Positions 8,689 to 16,964 of a stretch of DNA of 36,142 nucleotides are shown in pieces. The first letter of the stretch is position 1, and each line of letters starts with the position of its first letter. The notes beneath the pieces are model-generated. The model ran no database searches, was not told the DNA's origin, and saw nothing but the letters and a program-made list of their open reading frames with translations. This stretch comes from Deltaproteobacteria bacterium (GTDB taxonomy: Bacteria; Bdellovibrionota_C; UBA2361; SZUA-149; JADLFC01), in assembly GCA_020845775.1 (NCBI GenBank), contig JADLFC010000076.1, positions 1 through 36,142 on the forward strand. The letters run 5' to 3'. Position numbers and translations under genes: made by a program.

Positions 8689-8783
8689 TTCGTAACAGTT
8701 TTCCCAAATGTGTTGTTGTTAATTATTAATATTGTTTGTTCTTTAATTATTTATTCGCTAATGGCAACCTCCCAATGCGCCCA
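8689..8783 (-). promoter_or_regulatory. rpsA: AU-rich leader of rpsA
   Basis: This 95-base gap between cmk and rpsA is one of the longest in the operon. About 60 bases of it (roughly 8700-8760) are almost only A and T, unlike the flanking genes. AU-rich unstructured leaders bind S1, and rpsA in enterobacteria is known to be repressed by its own product through its leader. A similar role here, or a promoter within the gap, is an inference. No precise -35/-10 pair is claimed. Confidence 0.35.
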
Positions 8784-9461
8784 TTAACCTCCCTCACCAT
8801 GCGCAATCGTTTCATAAAGACTATTAACTACCTCGTCAATACCTAGGTCCGAGGTATCCACTACTACGGCATCACGTGCTGCCCGTTGTGGTGCTATCTC
8901 TCGCGTACTATCTCTATGATCCCGCTCGCGCAACTCAGCTCGAACCCCTTCTAGCGTTACCACCTTGTTCTCCGCAGCTTCTCGCTCTCGCCTTCGCGCC
9001 CTAACTTCCAAACTGGCATCTAAATAAAATTTATGTGATGCCTTGGCAAACACAACGGTTCCAGCATCTCGGCCCTCAACCACTACTGAACCCTGTTTCG
9101 CTACGTCTCTTTGAACTTCGCTGAGAACCTCCCTCACCTCCGGCAACACGGCAATGCGACTTGCCTGTCTCGCCACTTCCTCTGAACCAATCCTCTTGCT
9201 AAACTCTTCGCCATCGACAAAAAACTTTGTGCTTCCATCACCTTGGAGTTTAAAGCAAAAAGATGTATTGCGCGCTAAATTGGCTAAAGTTTCGTCATCC
9301 TCTAGCGATGCCCCATTCTCAACCGCTATTACCGCCAATGCTCTATAGAGCGCCCCGGAATTTACATGCACAAACCCGAGTTTTCTAGCAAGTTTACAAG
9401 CAATTGTCGACTTGCCCGAAGCAGCCGGCCCATCAATAGTAATTACTTTAAAACTATCCAT
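8784..9461 (-). CDS. cmk: Cytidylate kinase
   Basis: This enzyme phosphorylates CMP and dCMP to the diphosphates using ATP, as part of pyrimidine salvage and RNA turnover. The 225-residue protein begins with the nucleotide-binding loop IDGPAASGKST (about residues 8-18) and the substrate segment VNSGALYRA. It has the family motif EGRDAGTVVF near residue 130 and an Arg-rich lid (RARRRERE) further on. The length is typical. The start is ATG 9461, 12 bases after the aroA stop, and rpsA follows. The aroA-cmk-rpsA order is widespread in proteobacteria and supports the call. Confidence 0.96.
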   Translation of the reverse strand: MDSFKVITIDGPAASGKSTIACKLARKLGFVHVNSGALYRALAVIAVENGASLEDDETLANLARNTSFCFKLQGDGSTKFFVDGEEFSKRIGSEEVARQASRIAVLPEVREVLSEVQRDVAKQGSVVVEGRDAGTVVFAKASHKFYLDASLEVRARRREREAAENKVVTLEGVRAELRERDHRDSTREIAPQRAARDAVVVDTSDLGIDEVVNSLYETIAHGEGG

Positions 9462-9473
9462 CTCGCAGCTAAA

Positions 9474-10913
9474 CTAATCGCCTCCGCTAAGTAGCTGAAA
9501 ACATTCGTTAAAAGTTGGAAAAGACGTTTCGACTACATCCATATCAGGCAAAAAAAACTCTCCCCTTATAATTAACTCCATAACGGCTCCTGCCATTAAA
9601 ATTCGATGATCGCCACATTTTTTCCAAGACTCCACTTGATTTTTTTCGACTCGCGCCTCCACCACGCGCTGCCACATGTTCGCTAACTCCGGTTTCCCAC
9701 AAATATCGAGACCATCTTGGAATTCCTCAACCTCGACCCCAAATGACATTAGCATAGTGGCTATCATTTTTAAGCGATCGCTTTCCTTAACGCGCAATTC
9801 CTCTGCGCCGCGTATGCGCGTTACACCATTACTAAAACTGGCCGCTACGCTTAAAATTGGAATTTCATCAATGGCGCGAACCACCTCTTCGCCCTTAACT
9901 TCAGTGCAAGAAAGTTCGCTGCTACTAACTCTTAAATCCACTACCTCCTCGCCACCAACGATGCGATGATTAGTTGCCTCTAGTTTTCCGCCCATGCGTG
10001 TTAGTATGCTCCATAACCCAAGGCGAGTTGGATTAAAGCCCACATTGCGCACTAGAACATCGGACTTATCGATGAGAATGGCAGCCACTAATATAAAAGC
10101 CGCATGAGAAAAGTCACCACATACGTCTATATCGATGCTCTTTAGTTTAAAACCATCTGTTTCTCCACAGCACGAACTAGAGTGCCTAAGTTTCACGACG
10201 TGCTTGCCAGTCTCTAGCTCGGAGGTCTCCAGGTCTACGCCTTGGGCGCGCAACAATCGCTCAGTATGATCGCGCGAACAAAAGGGTTCGCTTATTGAGA
10301 CATCCCCACTTGCCTGTAGCCCAGCAAGGAGAATCGCGCTCTTTACTTGGGCAGAAGCAACCGGAGAGTCGTAATCAATTCCCCTCAATGCGCCAGCAGA
10401 AATAGTGAAGGGCAACTTATCCCCAGAAAAACTTGCTCCCATTAACGTAAGCGGCTCCACGACTCGCCTAAAAGGTCGTCGCGTCAAACTCTCATCTCCG
10501 CTTAACGTCGATTTAAAAGGTCGCCCCGCCAATATGCCAGTTAGAAGCCTCGCCGTAGTACCAGAGTTGCCACAATATAGCGGCGCAGTCGATGGCTTTA
10601 GGCCGGAAAAGCCACCGCCCTTGATTTCTACACTGGCCTCATTATCGCTTGACAGTTTAGCATCGCTAATTCCTTCAGCTTGAGCGAGTTTAAGCATCTC
10701 CGCGCCGAGACTAAGTTTAATATCAACTCCTAACTGGCGCATAACCCTAATGCTAGCTAAGTTGTCGCGCCCAAAACTAGCAGCACGCACAAGTGCCGTG
10801 CCGTTCGCTACGGCATTAAACAAAATGGCGCGATGCAAAATAGACTTGTCAGCAGGAACTGAGATTTCTCCGCGAAGTCCCTCCTCTCGTTTAAGCGATA
10901 TTTTTGTCTGCAT
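9474..10913 (-). CDS. aroA: 3-phosphoshikimate 1-carboxyvinyltransferase (EPSP synthase)
   Basis: EPSP synthase joins phosphoenolpyruvate to shikimate-3-phosphate, the sixth step of the chorismate pathway. Visible motifs are PADKSILHRA near the N-terminus (usually PGDKSxxHRA), YCGNSGTTARLLTGILAG, GDESLTRRPFRRVVEPL, the KESDRLKMIATML segment, and GDHRILMAGAV near the C-terminus. At 479 residues it is about 40-50 longer than common AroA proteins, with the extra length mostly in surface-like stretches, including one just before the GDHR motif. The GNSGTT form of the PEP-binding loop resembles Bacillus-type enzymes more than the E. coli type. It starts at ATG 10913 without a clear ribosome binding site and leads the aroA-cmk-rpsA cluster. 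Confidence 0.96.
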   Translation of the reverse strand: MQTKISLKREEGLRGEISVPADKSILHRAILFNAVANGTALVRAASFGRDNLASIRVMRQLGVDIKLSLGAEMLKLAQAEGISDAKLSSDNEASVEIKGGGFSGLKPSTAPLYCGNSGTTARLLTGILAGRPFKSTLSGDESLTRRPFRRVVEPLTLMGASFSGDKLPFTISAGALRGIDYDSPVASAQVKSAILLAGLQASGDVSISEPFCSRDHTERLLRAQGVDLETSELETGKHVVKLRHSSSCCGETDGFKLKSIDIDVCGDFSHAAFILVAAILIDKSDVLVRNVGFNPTRLGLWSILTRMGGKLEATNHRIVGGEEVVDLRVSSSELSCTEVKGEEVVRAIDEIPILSVAASFSNGVTRIRGAEELRVKESDRLKMIATMLMSFGVEVEEFQDGLDICGKPELANMWQRVVEARVEKNQVESWKKCGDHRILMAGAVMELIIRGEFFLPDMDVVETSFPTFNECFQLLSGGD

Positions 10914-10966
10914 GAATAATAATCTATTAGGTAATAAATGCTGCTACACTAAACATAGCCTAATCG

Positions 10967-11626
10967 TTAATCAGGTATTGGATTTACGTCCGCTGAGGCA
11001 ATTCTAATTGTCCCGCCAAAACCCGGGCCTTTCCCATGGCGTCGCAATATTTCTCTGGACAACATCCCGTGAAATGATTCAAGGCGCGCTTCATCCGTGC
11101 AAAAACCAAAGCCAATATATGAGACTCCTAGTTCAAAAGCCAGCACCCAATACCATAGCGCCTTTAGCTCAAGAGTGCTGTCAAATAAATAGACGAGCGA
11201 CAAGTAAAAGAAGAAGACTGCTACTAACCCAAGCAGGGCGGAAATTACCACAAAAAAGAACCGCTCTATAAAATTGGGCAAGAAAATGCCTAAAGACTCA
11301 ATGTCGTCTGCTCGCTCTAACCGCTCAACTAATTCGCAATCATATGCCTCTAAAGCATTAGTGCTAATCGTTACTAGACTCTGCCTGAAAAAATCGCCCA
11401 CCGGACCTCGAAAACTCTTTCGAAGTCTCTTTATGCGAGTACTAGGAAACAACACAGGGATGCCCACCAAAAGACTACCAGCTTCACAGCTAGATAATGC
11501 CTGACCTATGGCCCGAAAATCAGCAGAATAATCATGTATTTTTGCTTTGCGTCCTGGCCGAGCATCGGACTCGATGGAATCGATAGAAATCTCGGAGAAG
11601 TTAAAAAAAATTAGCATCTTCCACAT
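10967..11626 (-). CDS. Hypothetical two-TM membrane protein
   Basis: I do not recognise this 219-residue protein. It has a soluble N-terminal half (about 1-115) and two hydrophobic segments at about 122-148 and 155-175, followed by a basic and glycine-rich C-terminus of about 45 residues. There is no signal peptide, so both ends are probably cytoplasmic. The segment LLVGIPVLFPSTRIKRLRKSFRGPVGDFFRQSLV is amphipathic and basic. The start is ATG 11626, with another ATG three codons later. It lies 53 bases before aroA on the same strand and is divergent from the Omp85-type gene, so it may share a regulatory region with it. The frame is long, intact and not covered by any other convincing gene, so it is probably real. 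Confidence 0.6.
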   Translation of the reverse strand: MWKMLIFFNFSEISIDSIESDARPGRKAKIHDYSADFRAIGQALSSCEAGSLLVGIPVLFPSTRIKRLRKSFRGPVGDFFRQSLVTISTNALEAYDCELVERLERADDIESLGIFLPNFIERFFFVVISALLGLVAVFFFYLSLVYLFDSTLELKALWYWVLAFELGVSYIGFGFCTDEARLESFHGMLSREILRRHGKGPGFGGTIRIASADVNPIPD

Positions 11627-11813
11627 GCGCTATCAAACAACTTTTAAAAGCTCGTCAACAAACTAACTCATCTAAATAATAAAGCTATATTGTAATAGCA
11701 CACCGCGTATCATACTGTTATGAAGTGTATCTATGCCATTTAATGAAAGTAGTTTAACTTTCGCGGAATGGCCTAACTTTGTTTTTTTTATATCGAGATC
11801 CTCTATATACCAA

Positions 11814-13580
11814 ATGCGTAAATTTGCATACACGTTACAACTAATCGTTCTACTAGCTCTTATCATTCTATTACCTACGCGCTACGCGATAGCTAACCCG
11901 GACACTGTTTCCACCGGACGCCATAATCCGTCTAGCCTAATAATACGCACGATTACTATACAAATAGCAGATGTATTCGACGAGCCAGACATTGGCAGTT
12001 TTTATCAAACGGTGAACAATCTAAAGATTTCGACAAGAGAAGACATAATTCGCCGCGAACTCTTATTTAAAGAGGGCGATAAACTCGATACTTTCCTGCT
12101 TCAGGAAAGCGAGCGCGTTTTGCGAAGTCTACCTTTTCTGCACAAGGTATCTATTACTCCCATTCGGGATGGGAAATACATCGACATTATTGTTAGCGTT
12201 CAGGATACCTGGACGCTTATCCCGCAATTTAGCTTTTCAACTGGCAGTGGCTCGGACAAGATGTCTGCTGGTATTGTTGAAACCAACGTCATGGGCTACG
12301 GCAAGCGTGCGGAGCTATTTTATGCCGACGACGAAGGACGAAAAAAGATTGAGGGCGTTTGGGATGACCAGCGATTGCTGGGAAGCTACAAACGCTTGTT
12401 ACTGGGGCATTTTCAGCGCTCAGATGGCTATCGCTTTGTTGGTTTTTTTGGACAGCCCTTTCGCAACCTCATAGAGAAAACCTCGTGGGGCGTAAATACC
12501 GATCTGTACGACATCGTCGGAAAGCTTTTCGTCAATGGCGATGAGCGATTTATCTATCGAACGCGGAACCGCGATGTCCATGGTAATTTTTCACACGCGT
12601 TTGGCGATCCAGAAGACGTATTGCACCGAGGTGCGCTTGGCTATCGCTATCTTCGCACCGAATTCATTTCGGCGGATGAGGATGATTTTGACGACGTGGA
12701 CGTAGACCCAGAGAGCGTATCTACCGATCCTTCGCTTTTGGCTCAGGATCGCGAATTTAGCGGGCCGACTCTTTCTTACGAAAGGATAGAGCCGGATTTT
12801 GTCGCCCTTAACTACATAGACCGATTTGAGCGAGTTGAGGATTTTAATCTAGGAAATCAATTTATACTCGGCTTGCATTTGGCTAGCCACATGATGGGTT
12901 CTGCCGCCGATACGGCAATTATCTCTGCAAACGAAAGCGATGGTTTCCGCCTTTCTCCCCTATCGTTCGTGCGTGGAGATTTAGGGATCTCTTCGCGACT
13001 AGACAATTCTGGAGCAGAAAACAGCATTATCCGTGGCGAGCTAAAATACTACGCCGTTTTGGGTTCTCAGTATGCCAAGGGATTTTTTATCGGCAAGCAC
13101 ACTTTGGCTTCCTCTTTTGCGGTGGATTACTCTGAGGATTTGGATCGCGATAAGGAGTTTTTATTAGGGGCAAGTGAGGGTTTGAGGGGTTACGAAAGCC
13201 GGACATTTACAGGGGATAAGCGCGTAATTCTTAACGTCGAGGATCGCTTTCATATTACAGAGGACGTTTTTAGATTAGTTAGCATAGGCGGCGTCTTCTT
13301 TTTCGACGTAGGGGGCTCTACGACTGACTCATTTGGTAACCTAATTTCGAGCGACCTATATAGCGACGTCGGTTTTGGCCTGCGCTTTGGTTTTCCACGC
13401 TCCTCGGGCGGCAGCGTACTACGCATAGATTTTGCAATTCCGCTTAGAAATAGTCCAGAAGACGACGATAAATTCGAACCGCGAATATTAATCACGACAG
13501 GCCAGGTTTTCGACGCGAATTTTCAAAGCGAAAACCAGCGCGCCGCAAATCCTCAAACTAGCAGTATAATTGGGCGATAG
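11814..13580 (+). CDS. Omp85/BamA-family outer membrane protein with a single POTRA domain
   Basis: I chose ATG 11814, 27 codons into the open frame, because a signal peptide follows directly (LQLIVLLALIILLP, probable cut at AIA-NP). One POTRA-like domain covers about residues 40-125, with the RREL(L)FKEGDKLD...SERVLRSLPFLHKVSI pattern typical of the family. The remaining 460 residues alternate in the manner of a beta barrel and contain family-like strands such as MGYGKRAELFYAD and GVFFFDVGGS. Such proteins insert or translocate proteins or lipids at the outer membrane. With only one POTRA this is not the main BamA, which has five. Its client is unknown. It stands alone on the plus strand between minus-strand operons, and the palindromic element follows its stop. 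Confidence 0.85.
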   Translation: MRKFAYTLQLIVLLALIILLPTRYAIANPDTVSTGRHNPSSLIIRTITIQIADVFDEPDIGSFYQTVNNLKISTREDIIRRELLFKEGDKLDTFLLQESERVLRSLPFLHKVSITPIRDGKYIDIIVSVQDTWTLIPQFSFSTGSGSDKMSAGIVETNVMGYGKRAELFYADDEGRKKIEGVWDDQRLLGSYKRLLLGHFQRSDGYRFVGFFGQPFRNLIEKTSWGVNTDLYDIVGKLFVNGDERFIYRTRNRDVHGNFSHAFGDPEDVLHRGALGYRYLRTEFISADEDDFDDVDVDPESVSTDPSLLAQDREFSGPTLSYERIEPDFVALNYIDRFERVEDFNLGNQFILGLHLASHMMGSAADTAIISANESDGFRLSPLSFVRGDLGISSRLDNSGAENSIIRGELKYYAVLGSQYAKGFFIGKHTLASSFAVDYSEDLDRDKEFLLGASEGLRGYESRTFTGDKRVILNVEDRFHITEDVFRLVSIGGVFFFDVGGSTTDSFGNLISSDLYSDVGFGLRFGFPRSSGGSVLRIDFAIPLRNSPEDDDKFEPRILITTGQVFDANFQSENQRAANPQTSSIIGR

Positions 13581-13604
13581 GATACAAAGTTTACTCGACA
13601 ACAA

Positions 13605-13733
13605 GTTATACCATTTACAAAAAGGATTTTTGTAAATGGTATTAACAGCAAGTGCGTAAGCACTTGCCAATAAACAACAAATACCGTTTCCAAAAAGTAA
13701 AATATTTAACTTACTTTTTGGAAACGGTATAAC
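13605..13733. repeat. Compound palindromic element (three hairpins, possible bidirectional terminator)
   Basis: The 129-base element has three perfect hairpins: arms 13608-13623/13627-13642 (16 bp, loop GGA), 13648-13655/13660-13667 (8 bp, loop GTAA), and 13681-13700/13711-13730 (20 bp, 10-base loop). The outer two hairpins share the unit ATACCRTTTMCAAAAA, which occurs four times in alternating orientation (13608, 13627, 13681, 13715). The ends form 19-base imperfect terminal inverted repeats, GTTATACCATTTACAAAAA at 13605-13623 matching 13715-13733 at 17 of 19. It sits exactly between two convergent genes, 24 bases after one stop and 4 bases from the other, so it may terminate both. It also resembles REP/BIME or MITE elements. 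No other copy was seen in the window. Confidence 0.85.
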
Positions 13734-13736
13734 AAA

Positions 13737-14336
13737 TTAGTGTTGCCTCTTTTCCAACAACTTCCTGCACTGGGTCGCAACGACGCTAGAAATTGACTTT
13801 GACTTACTAAGTTGTTTTAGATGTTTTGCCTCAAGGTATTTTATCCATCGCAAGGCAACATCGACGGGAGTTTTGGGGTTTGAAGTGATCGCTTGTTTTA
13901 CAGCATAATTCTTCGTCCATTGGCTTTTCCCAGAGATTTCCCTTAAAACGGCATCCGCTACAGTTGTACTCTTGGCAAACTCCAACACTTCCTCTTCGCT
14001 AATCCTGGCATTCTCTAACACAAACAATGGAATCATTTTATTGGTATCGCGTATGAGCACGGCGCGAACTGACTTGTTTCCAAACAATGCGAGCTTTATT
14101 TTTTTAGGAATGGGGAAATCCCGAATCATCGATAGCACTACCTCCCCCTCAACCTTAGATTCATCCTCCTTGGTAAGTTTTTCGGGTAAACTCATCTCGT
14201 CATTGCCATCGCGCACACTAGCAAGCTCACCCCTCATAGCCTCGTCAGACGCGCTCGAAATCGCCGCATCCCATAACGAACAAGTAGAATCGCCCTTAAA
14301 ATCTTCTTGGCAATCGCTCATACTCGGCAAACGCAT
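13737..14336 (-). CDS. Conserved helical protein with NPKTP motif
   Basis: This 199-residue protein has an acidic, serine-rich N-terminal third of low complexity. A helical C-terminal part (about 80-199) follows, with short repeats of the type ALFGNKSVRAVLIRDTNK, ARISEEEVLEFAKS, and ITSNPKTPVDVALRW. I recall similar uncharacterised proteins with LGNxxVRxxLIRDxNK and NPKTPxxxAL segments in deltaproteobacterial genomes. Their role is unknown; the helix pairs look HEAT-like and could form a binding surface. It begins at ATG 14336, directly abutting the coaX stop, with another ATG six codons in. It is the last gene of the valS-nadC-birA-coaX operon and ends 4 bases before the palindromic element. 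Confidence 0.65.
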   Translation of the reverse strand: MRLPSMSDCQEDFKGDSTCSLWDAAISSASDEAMRGELASVRDGNDEMSLPEKLTKEDESKVEGEVVLSMIRDFPIPKKIKLALFGNKSVRAVLIRDTNKMIPLFVLENARISEEEVLEFAKSTTVADAVLREISGKSQWTKNYAVKQAITSNPKTPVDVALRWIKYLEAKHLKQLSKSKSISSVVATQCRKLLEKRQH

Positions 14337-15101
14337 TCAGCTATTCATCTTGGCAAGAATCCTTAGTCCCTCAAGCGTCAAATTGGGCATTACCTTCTCT
14401 ATATGCTCCGACTGTCCAGCAATCATGCTAGCCATGCCTCCAGTAGCCATAACGCGCATATTCTCCCCAAGCTCCCTTTTAAGTCGTGCAATAATTCCAT
14501 CGACTAAACCAACATAACCAAACATTATTCCCGCTAACATAGAGTCCGGTGTATTCTTGCCGATTAAATGTTTTGGAGTTTTTAATTCGATAGTCCACAA
14601 TTTAGACGCTTTTTGAAAAAGAGCATCGCTAGAAATCTGTAACCCTGGCGCAATTAAACCACCCTCATAAGTGCCGCTGGCACTTAACACATCAAAAGTC
14701 GTCGCCGTCCCGAAATCGACCAACACCGAAGGATAGCCAACGAGCTCCTTCATCGCCACTGCATTTACAATCCTATCAGCGCCAATGCTGCGCGGATCGT
14801 CGTACGCAATGACTAAACCCGTCTTTATATCCGAGCTTACAGTTAAGGGCAAAATGCCAAAATACTTTTTCGACAAATCTGCAAACACGCCCGTTAACGC
14901 CGGCACCACACTGCTAACGGCCACCTGCAACACCCTTTTTCCCCCAGGCACGGCATTAGATAAAAGTGCAAGTACCTGCAAGGCATACTCATCAACCGTG
15001 CGCCGCATGTCCGTCTGCAAGCGCCAGCTTGCTAATAATTCATCTCCACTATACACCCCTAGCACTATGTGCGAATTGCCAATGTCAATTGCTAACAACA
15101 T
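14337..15101 (-). CDS. coaX: Type III pantothenate kinase
   Basis: CoaX phosphorylates pantothenate in the first step of coenzyme A synthesis. The type III enzyme belongs to the ASKHA fold and, unlike CoaA, is not inhibited by CoA. The 254-residue protein shows the phosphate loop LLAIDIGNSHIVLGVY at the N-terminus, GADRIVNAVA (about residues 104-113), and DFGTATTFDV (about 126-135), all diagnostic; its length is normal. The start is ATG 15101 with a strong GAGAGGGA ribosome binding site just upstream. It overlaps the end of birA by 17 bases, so the two are likely translated together. The birA-coaX pair is common in bacteria. Confidence 0.96.
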   Translation of the reverse strand: MLLAIDIGNSHIVLGVYSGDELLASWRLQTDMRRTVDEYALQVLALLSNAVPGGKRVLQVAVSSVVPALTGVFADLSKKYFGILPLTVSSDIKTGLVIAYDDPRSIGADRIVNAVAMKELVGYPSVLVDFGTATTFDVLSASGTYEGGLIAPGLQISSDALFQKASKLWTIELKTPKHLIGKNTPDSMLAGIMFGYVGLVDGIIARLKRELGENMRVMATGGMASMIAGQSEHIEKVMPNLTLEGLRILAKMNS

Positions 15102-16101
15102 ATTCCCTCTCTATTTCGCCGCTATATAGGACTTCTATCTCGCTAGGCTTTGATACTGGAGAAACGACTAAACCGCCGCTCTCATTAACTCCCCTTATCA
15201 CCACAGGCCGACCGCCATTAAAATTCTTAACAACCAGCACCTTATTGGTTAGCATTGAACTTTCACTCCACTCACATAAAAGCGAATCGCGACTGCCAGC
15301 ACGGTATTCACTAACTACATCGATAAAATTTCGCGTCAAGCGAGCTACCGCGGAATCCTCCGCCAAGTAAGCAACCGTTAGGCCACTACCGGCCCCCCTT
15401 AACTCCTCAATCGATACGCCTCCTAACTCTCTAACTGCAACACTAGGCCTTAAGTTTAGGCCAATCCCAACACTTACGCCGCATACCTTTTCACTAATCT
15501 CCTGAGTCTCTACCAATATCCCAGCAAGCTTTCTATAAGCCGCGCCTCCAAGCAAAAAGCCTCCCGATATATGCCTACAATTCGACATATCAACTAAGAC
15601 ATCATTTGGCCACTTTAGACCGCAAGTAATTCCATACTCTGCCAACATGCGCTTCAGACAGACTCCCATAAATAGCGAAAACCCGCCTAAATCTGCCAGC
15701 GAAGATTCGACAAATATAAGATACGTTACGTAAAGCCCAACCCCTTCGTCCGAGCGCCATTCTCGTCCCTGTCTACCCCTACCAACTGTTTGCTGCCGAG
15801 AGATTATGATAGCGGGTTTTAGCCCCTGACAGGACGATATAGGTGGCAATCGGCATTCCCTGTGCATTTGCTGCCAAGGCACATCGCTATCCACTACGCG
15901 TTTAAGCAGATGCCTAGCCACATCCATAGTCGAGCTGAGACTCCTAAAAGCATATAGCTGCCAAGTGGTTAAATTACTGCAAATAACACCCGACACACTT
16001 TCCGCACTCGCCTCCATTCCCCTAGCTTCAATTGCCGCAACTAACTTGTTTACACAAGCTGTTTCGAGAGGGACTGCGCTAAATTCGCTTGGGAAGCCCA
16101 T
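15085..16101 (-). CDS. birA: Biotin--[acetyl-CoA-carboxylase] ligase
   Basis: This ligase activates biotin with ATP and attaches it to the biotin carboxyl carrier protein. Visible motifs are SSTMDVARHLL (substrate site), VGRGRQGREW (biotinyl-AMP loop), LKWPNDVLVD, LAGILVETQ and VSVGIGLNL. The first 50 residues do not look like a winged helix-turn-helix, so it is probably a ligase without the repressor activity of E. coli BirA. An extra stretch of about 25 residues (SDVPWQQMHRECRLPPISSC) lies between the substrate site and the glycine-rich loop. At 338 residues it is somewhat long for a repressor-less form. It starts at ATG 16101 and lies between nadC and coaX. Confidence 0.94.
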   Translation of the reverse strand: MGFPSEFSAVPLETACVNKLVAAIEARGMEASAESVSGVICSNLTTWQLYAFRSLSSTMDVARHLLKRVVDSDVPWQQMHRECRLPPISSCQGLKPAIIISRQQTVGRGRQGREWRSDEGVGLYVTYLIFVESSLADLGGFSLFMGVCLKRMLAEYGITCGLKWPNDVLVDMSNCRHISGGFLLGGAAYRKLAGILVETQEISEKVCGVSVGIGLNLRPSVAVRELGGVSIEELRGAGSGLTVAYLAEDSAVARLTRNFIDVVSEYRAGSRDSLLCEWSESSMLTNKVLVVKNFNGGRPVVIRGVNESGGLVVSPVSKPSEIEVLYSGEIEREYVVSN

Positions 16102-16115
16102 GACATCTCATAGCT

Positions 16116-16961
16116 TTAAAGCCTACAGCGCAGCGAAATATCCGCCGCTCGAGCGGAGTGGGTAATCGCACCTAAGGAAATGAAATCTATGCTCAGACTC
16201 GCATACTCAGAAATATTGCCGTCGTTAATTCCGCCCGACACCTCCACCTCCACTACTCCCGCAATCACCGAAGAGTCTATTATCTCGAGCATTCTCCGCA
16301 CCTCAGTTGGGCTCATGTTGTCTAACAATATCGCGTCTGGTGCCTCTGCAATAGCCTGCTCAAGCTCGCTAAGATTTCTGACCTCGACCTCGAGTCTCTT
16401 ATCGGGCGCAAATTGTCTACACTTTCTAATGGCAAGGCCCACATCGCCTGCTAGCAAATCAATGTGATTGTTTTTTATTAAAAAGGCATCGAAGAGGCCA
16501 AACCGATGGTTCTTGCCACCGCCAGTTTTTACGGCATATTTTTCTAGTGTTCGGTACGCGGGAATGGTTTTTCGGGTATCTAGTATCTGCACCTTAGTGC
16601 CCTTTACTTTTTCGACCACCCCCCTGGTGGCTGTAGCGATGCCGCTAAGCCTCTGCAAAAAATTGAGAACAGTTCGCTCGGCCGTTAGCACCGATGCAAA
16701 CTTTCCGCTAACGCTAGCAATTTTCTCACCACTAGAAAGCAAACACCCGTCCTTGGCGAGCACCTCATAGACTAGGCTTTCGTCAATTCTCGCAAACACC
16801 TTCCGAGCTACATCGTTTCCACAAACGACGAGCTCTTCCTTTGCAATAATATCCGCATAGCACATCCCGTCTACAACTATCGCCTGCGTAGTAATATCTC
16901 CACTCCCGATGTCTTCAGCAATGGCGAGTTCTATTAAAGTATCTAAACCTTCGCAATCCAT
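16116..16961 (-). CDS. nadC: Nicotinate-nucleotide pyrophosphorylase (quinolinate phosphoribosyltransferase)
   Basis: NadC converts quinolinate and PRPP to nicotinate mononucleotide, releasing CO2, in de novo NAD synthesis. The 281-residue protein shows ALAEDIGSGDITT-type N-terminal residues (AIAEDIGSGDITTQA). It also has ERTVLNFLQRLSGIAT, the PRPP/quinolinate site TRKTIPAYRTLEKYAVKTGG with GKNHRFGLFDAFLIKNNHI, and the VEVSGGIN loop near the C-terminus. Length and motifs are normal. The start is ATG 16961, three bases after the valS stop. With nadE further right the window covers two NAD-synthesis steps, although they are not in one operon. Confidence 0.96.
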   Translation of the reverse strand: MDCEGLDTLIELAIAEDIGSGDITTQAIVVDGMCYADIIAKEELVVCGNDVARKVFARIDESLVYEVLAKDGCLLSSGEKIASVSGKFASVLTAERTVLNFLQRLSGIATATRGVVEKVKGTKVQILDTRKTIPAYRTLEKYAVKTGGGKNHRFGLFDAFLIKNNHIDLLAGDVGLAIRKCRQFAPDKRLEVEVRNLSELEQAIAEAPDAILLDNMSPTEVRRMLEIIDSSVIAGVVEVEVSGGINDGNISEYASLSIDFISLGAITHSARAADISLRCRL

Positions 16962-16964
16962 ATG

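Noticed and set aside
11627-11813. Sigma-70-like promoter before the Omp85 gene (TTGTAA, 17 bases, TACTGT)
   Set aside because: The match is only 4/6 and 3/6 to consensus; such matches are frequent by chance.
13605-13733. CRISPR array
   Set aside because: The repeated units alternate in orientation and are palindromic, with no regular spacers.
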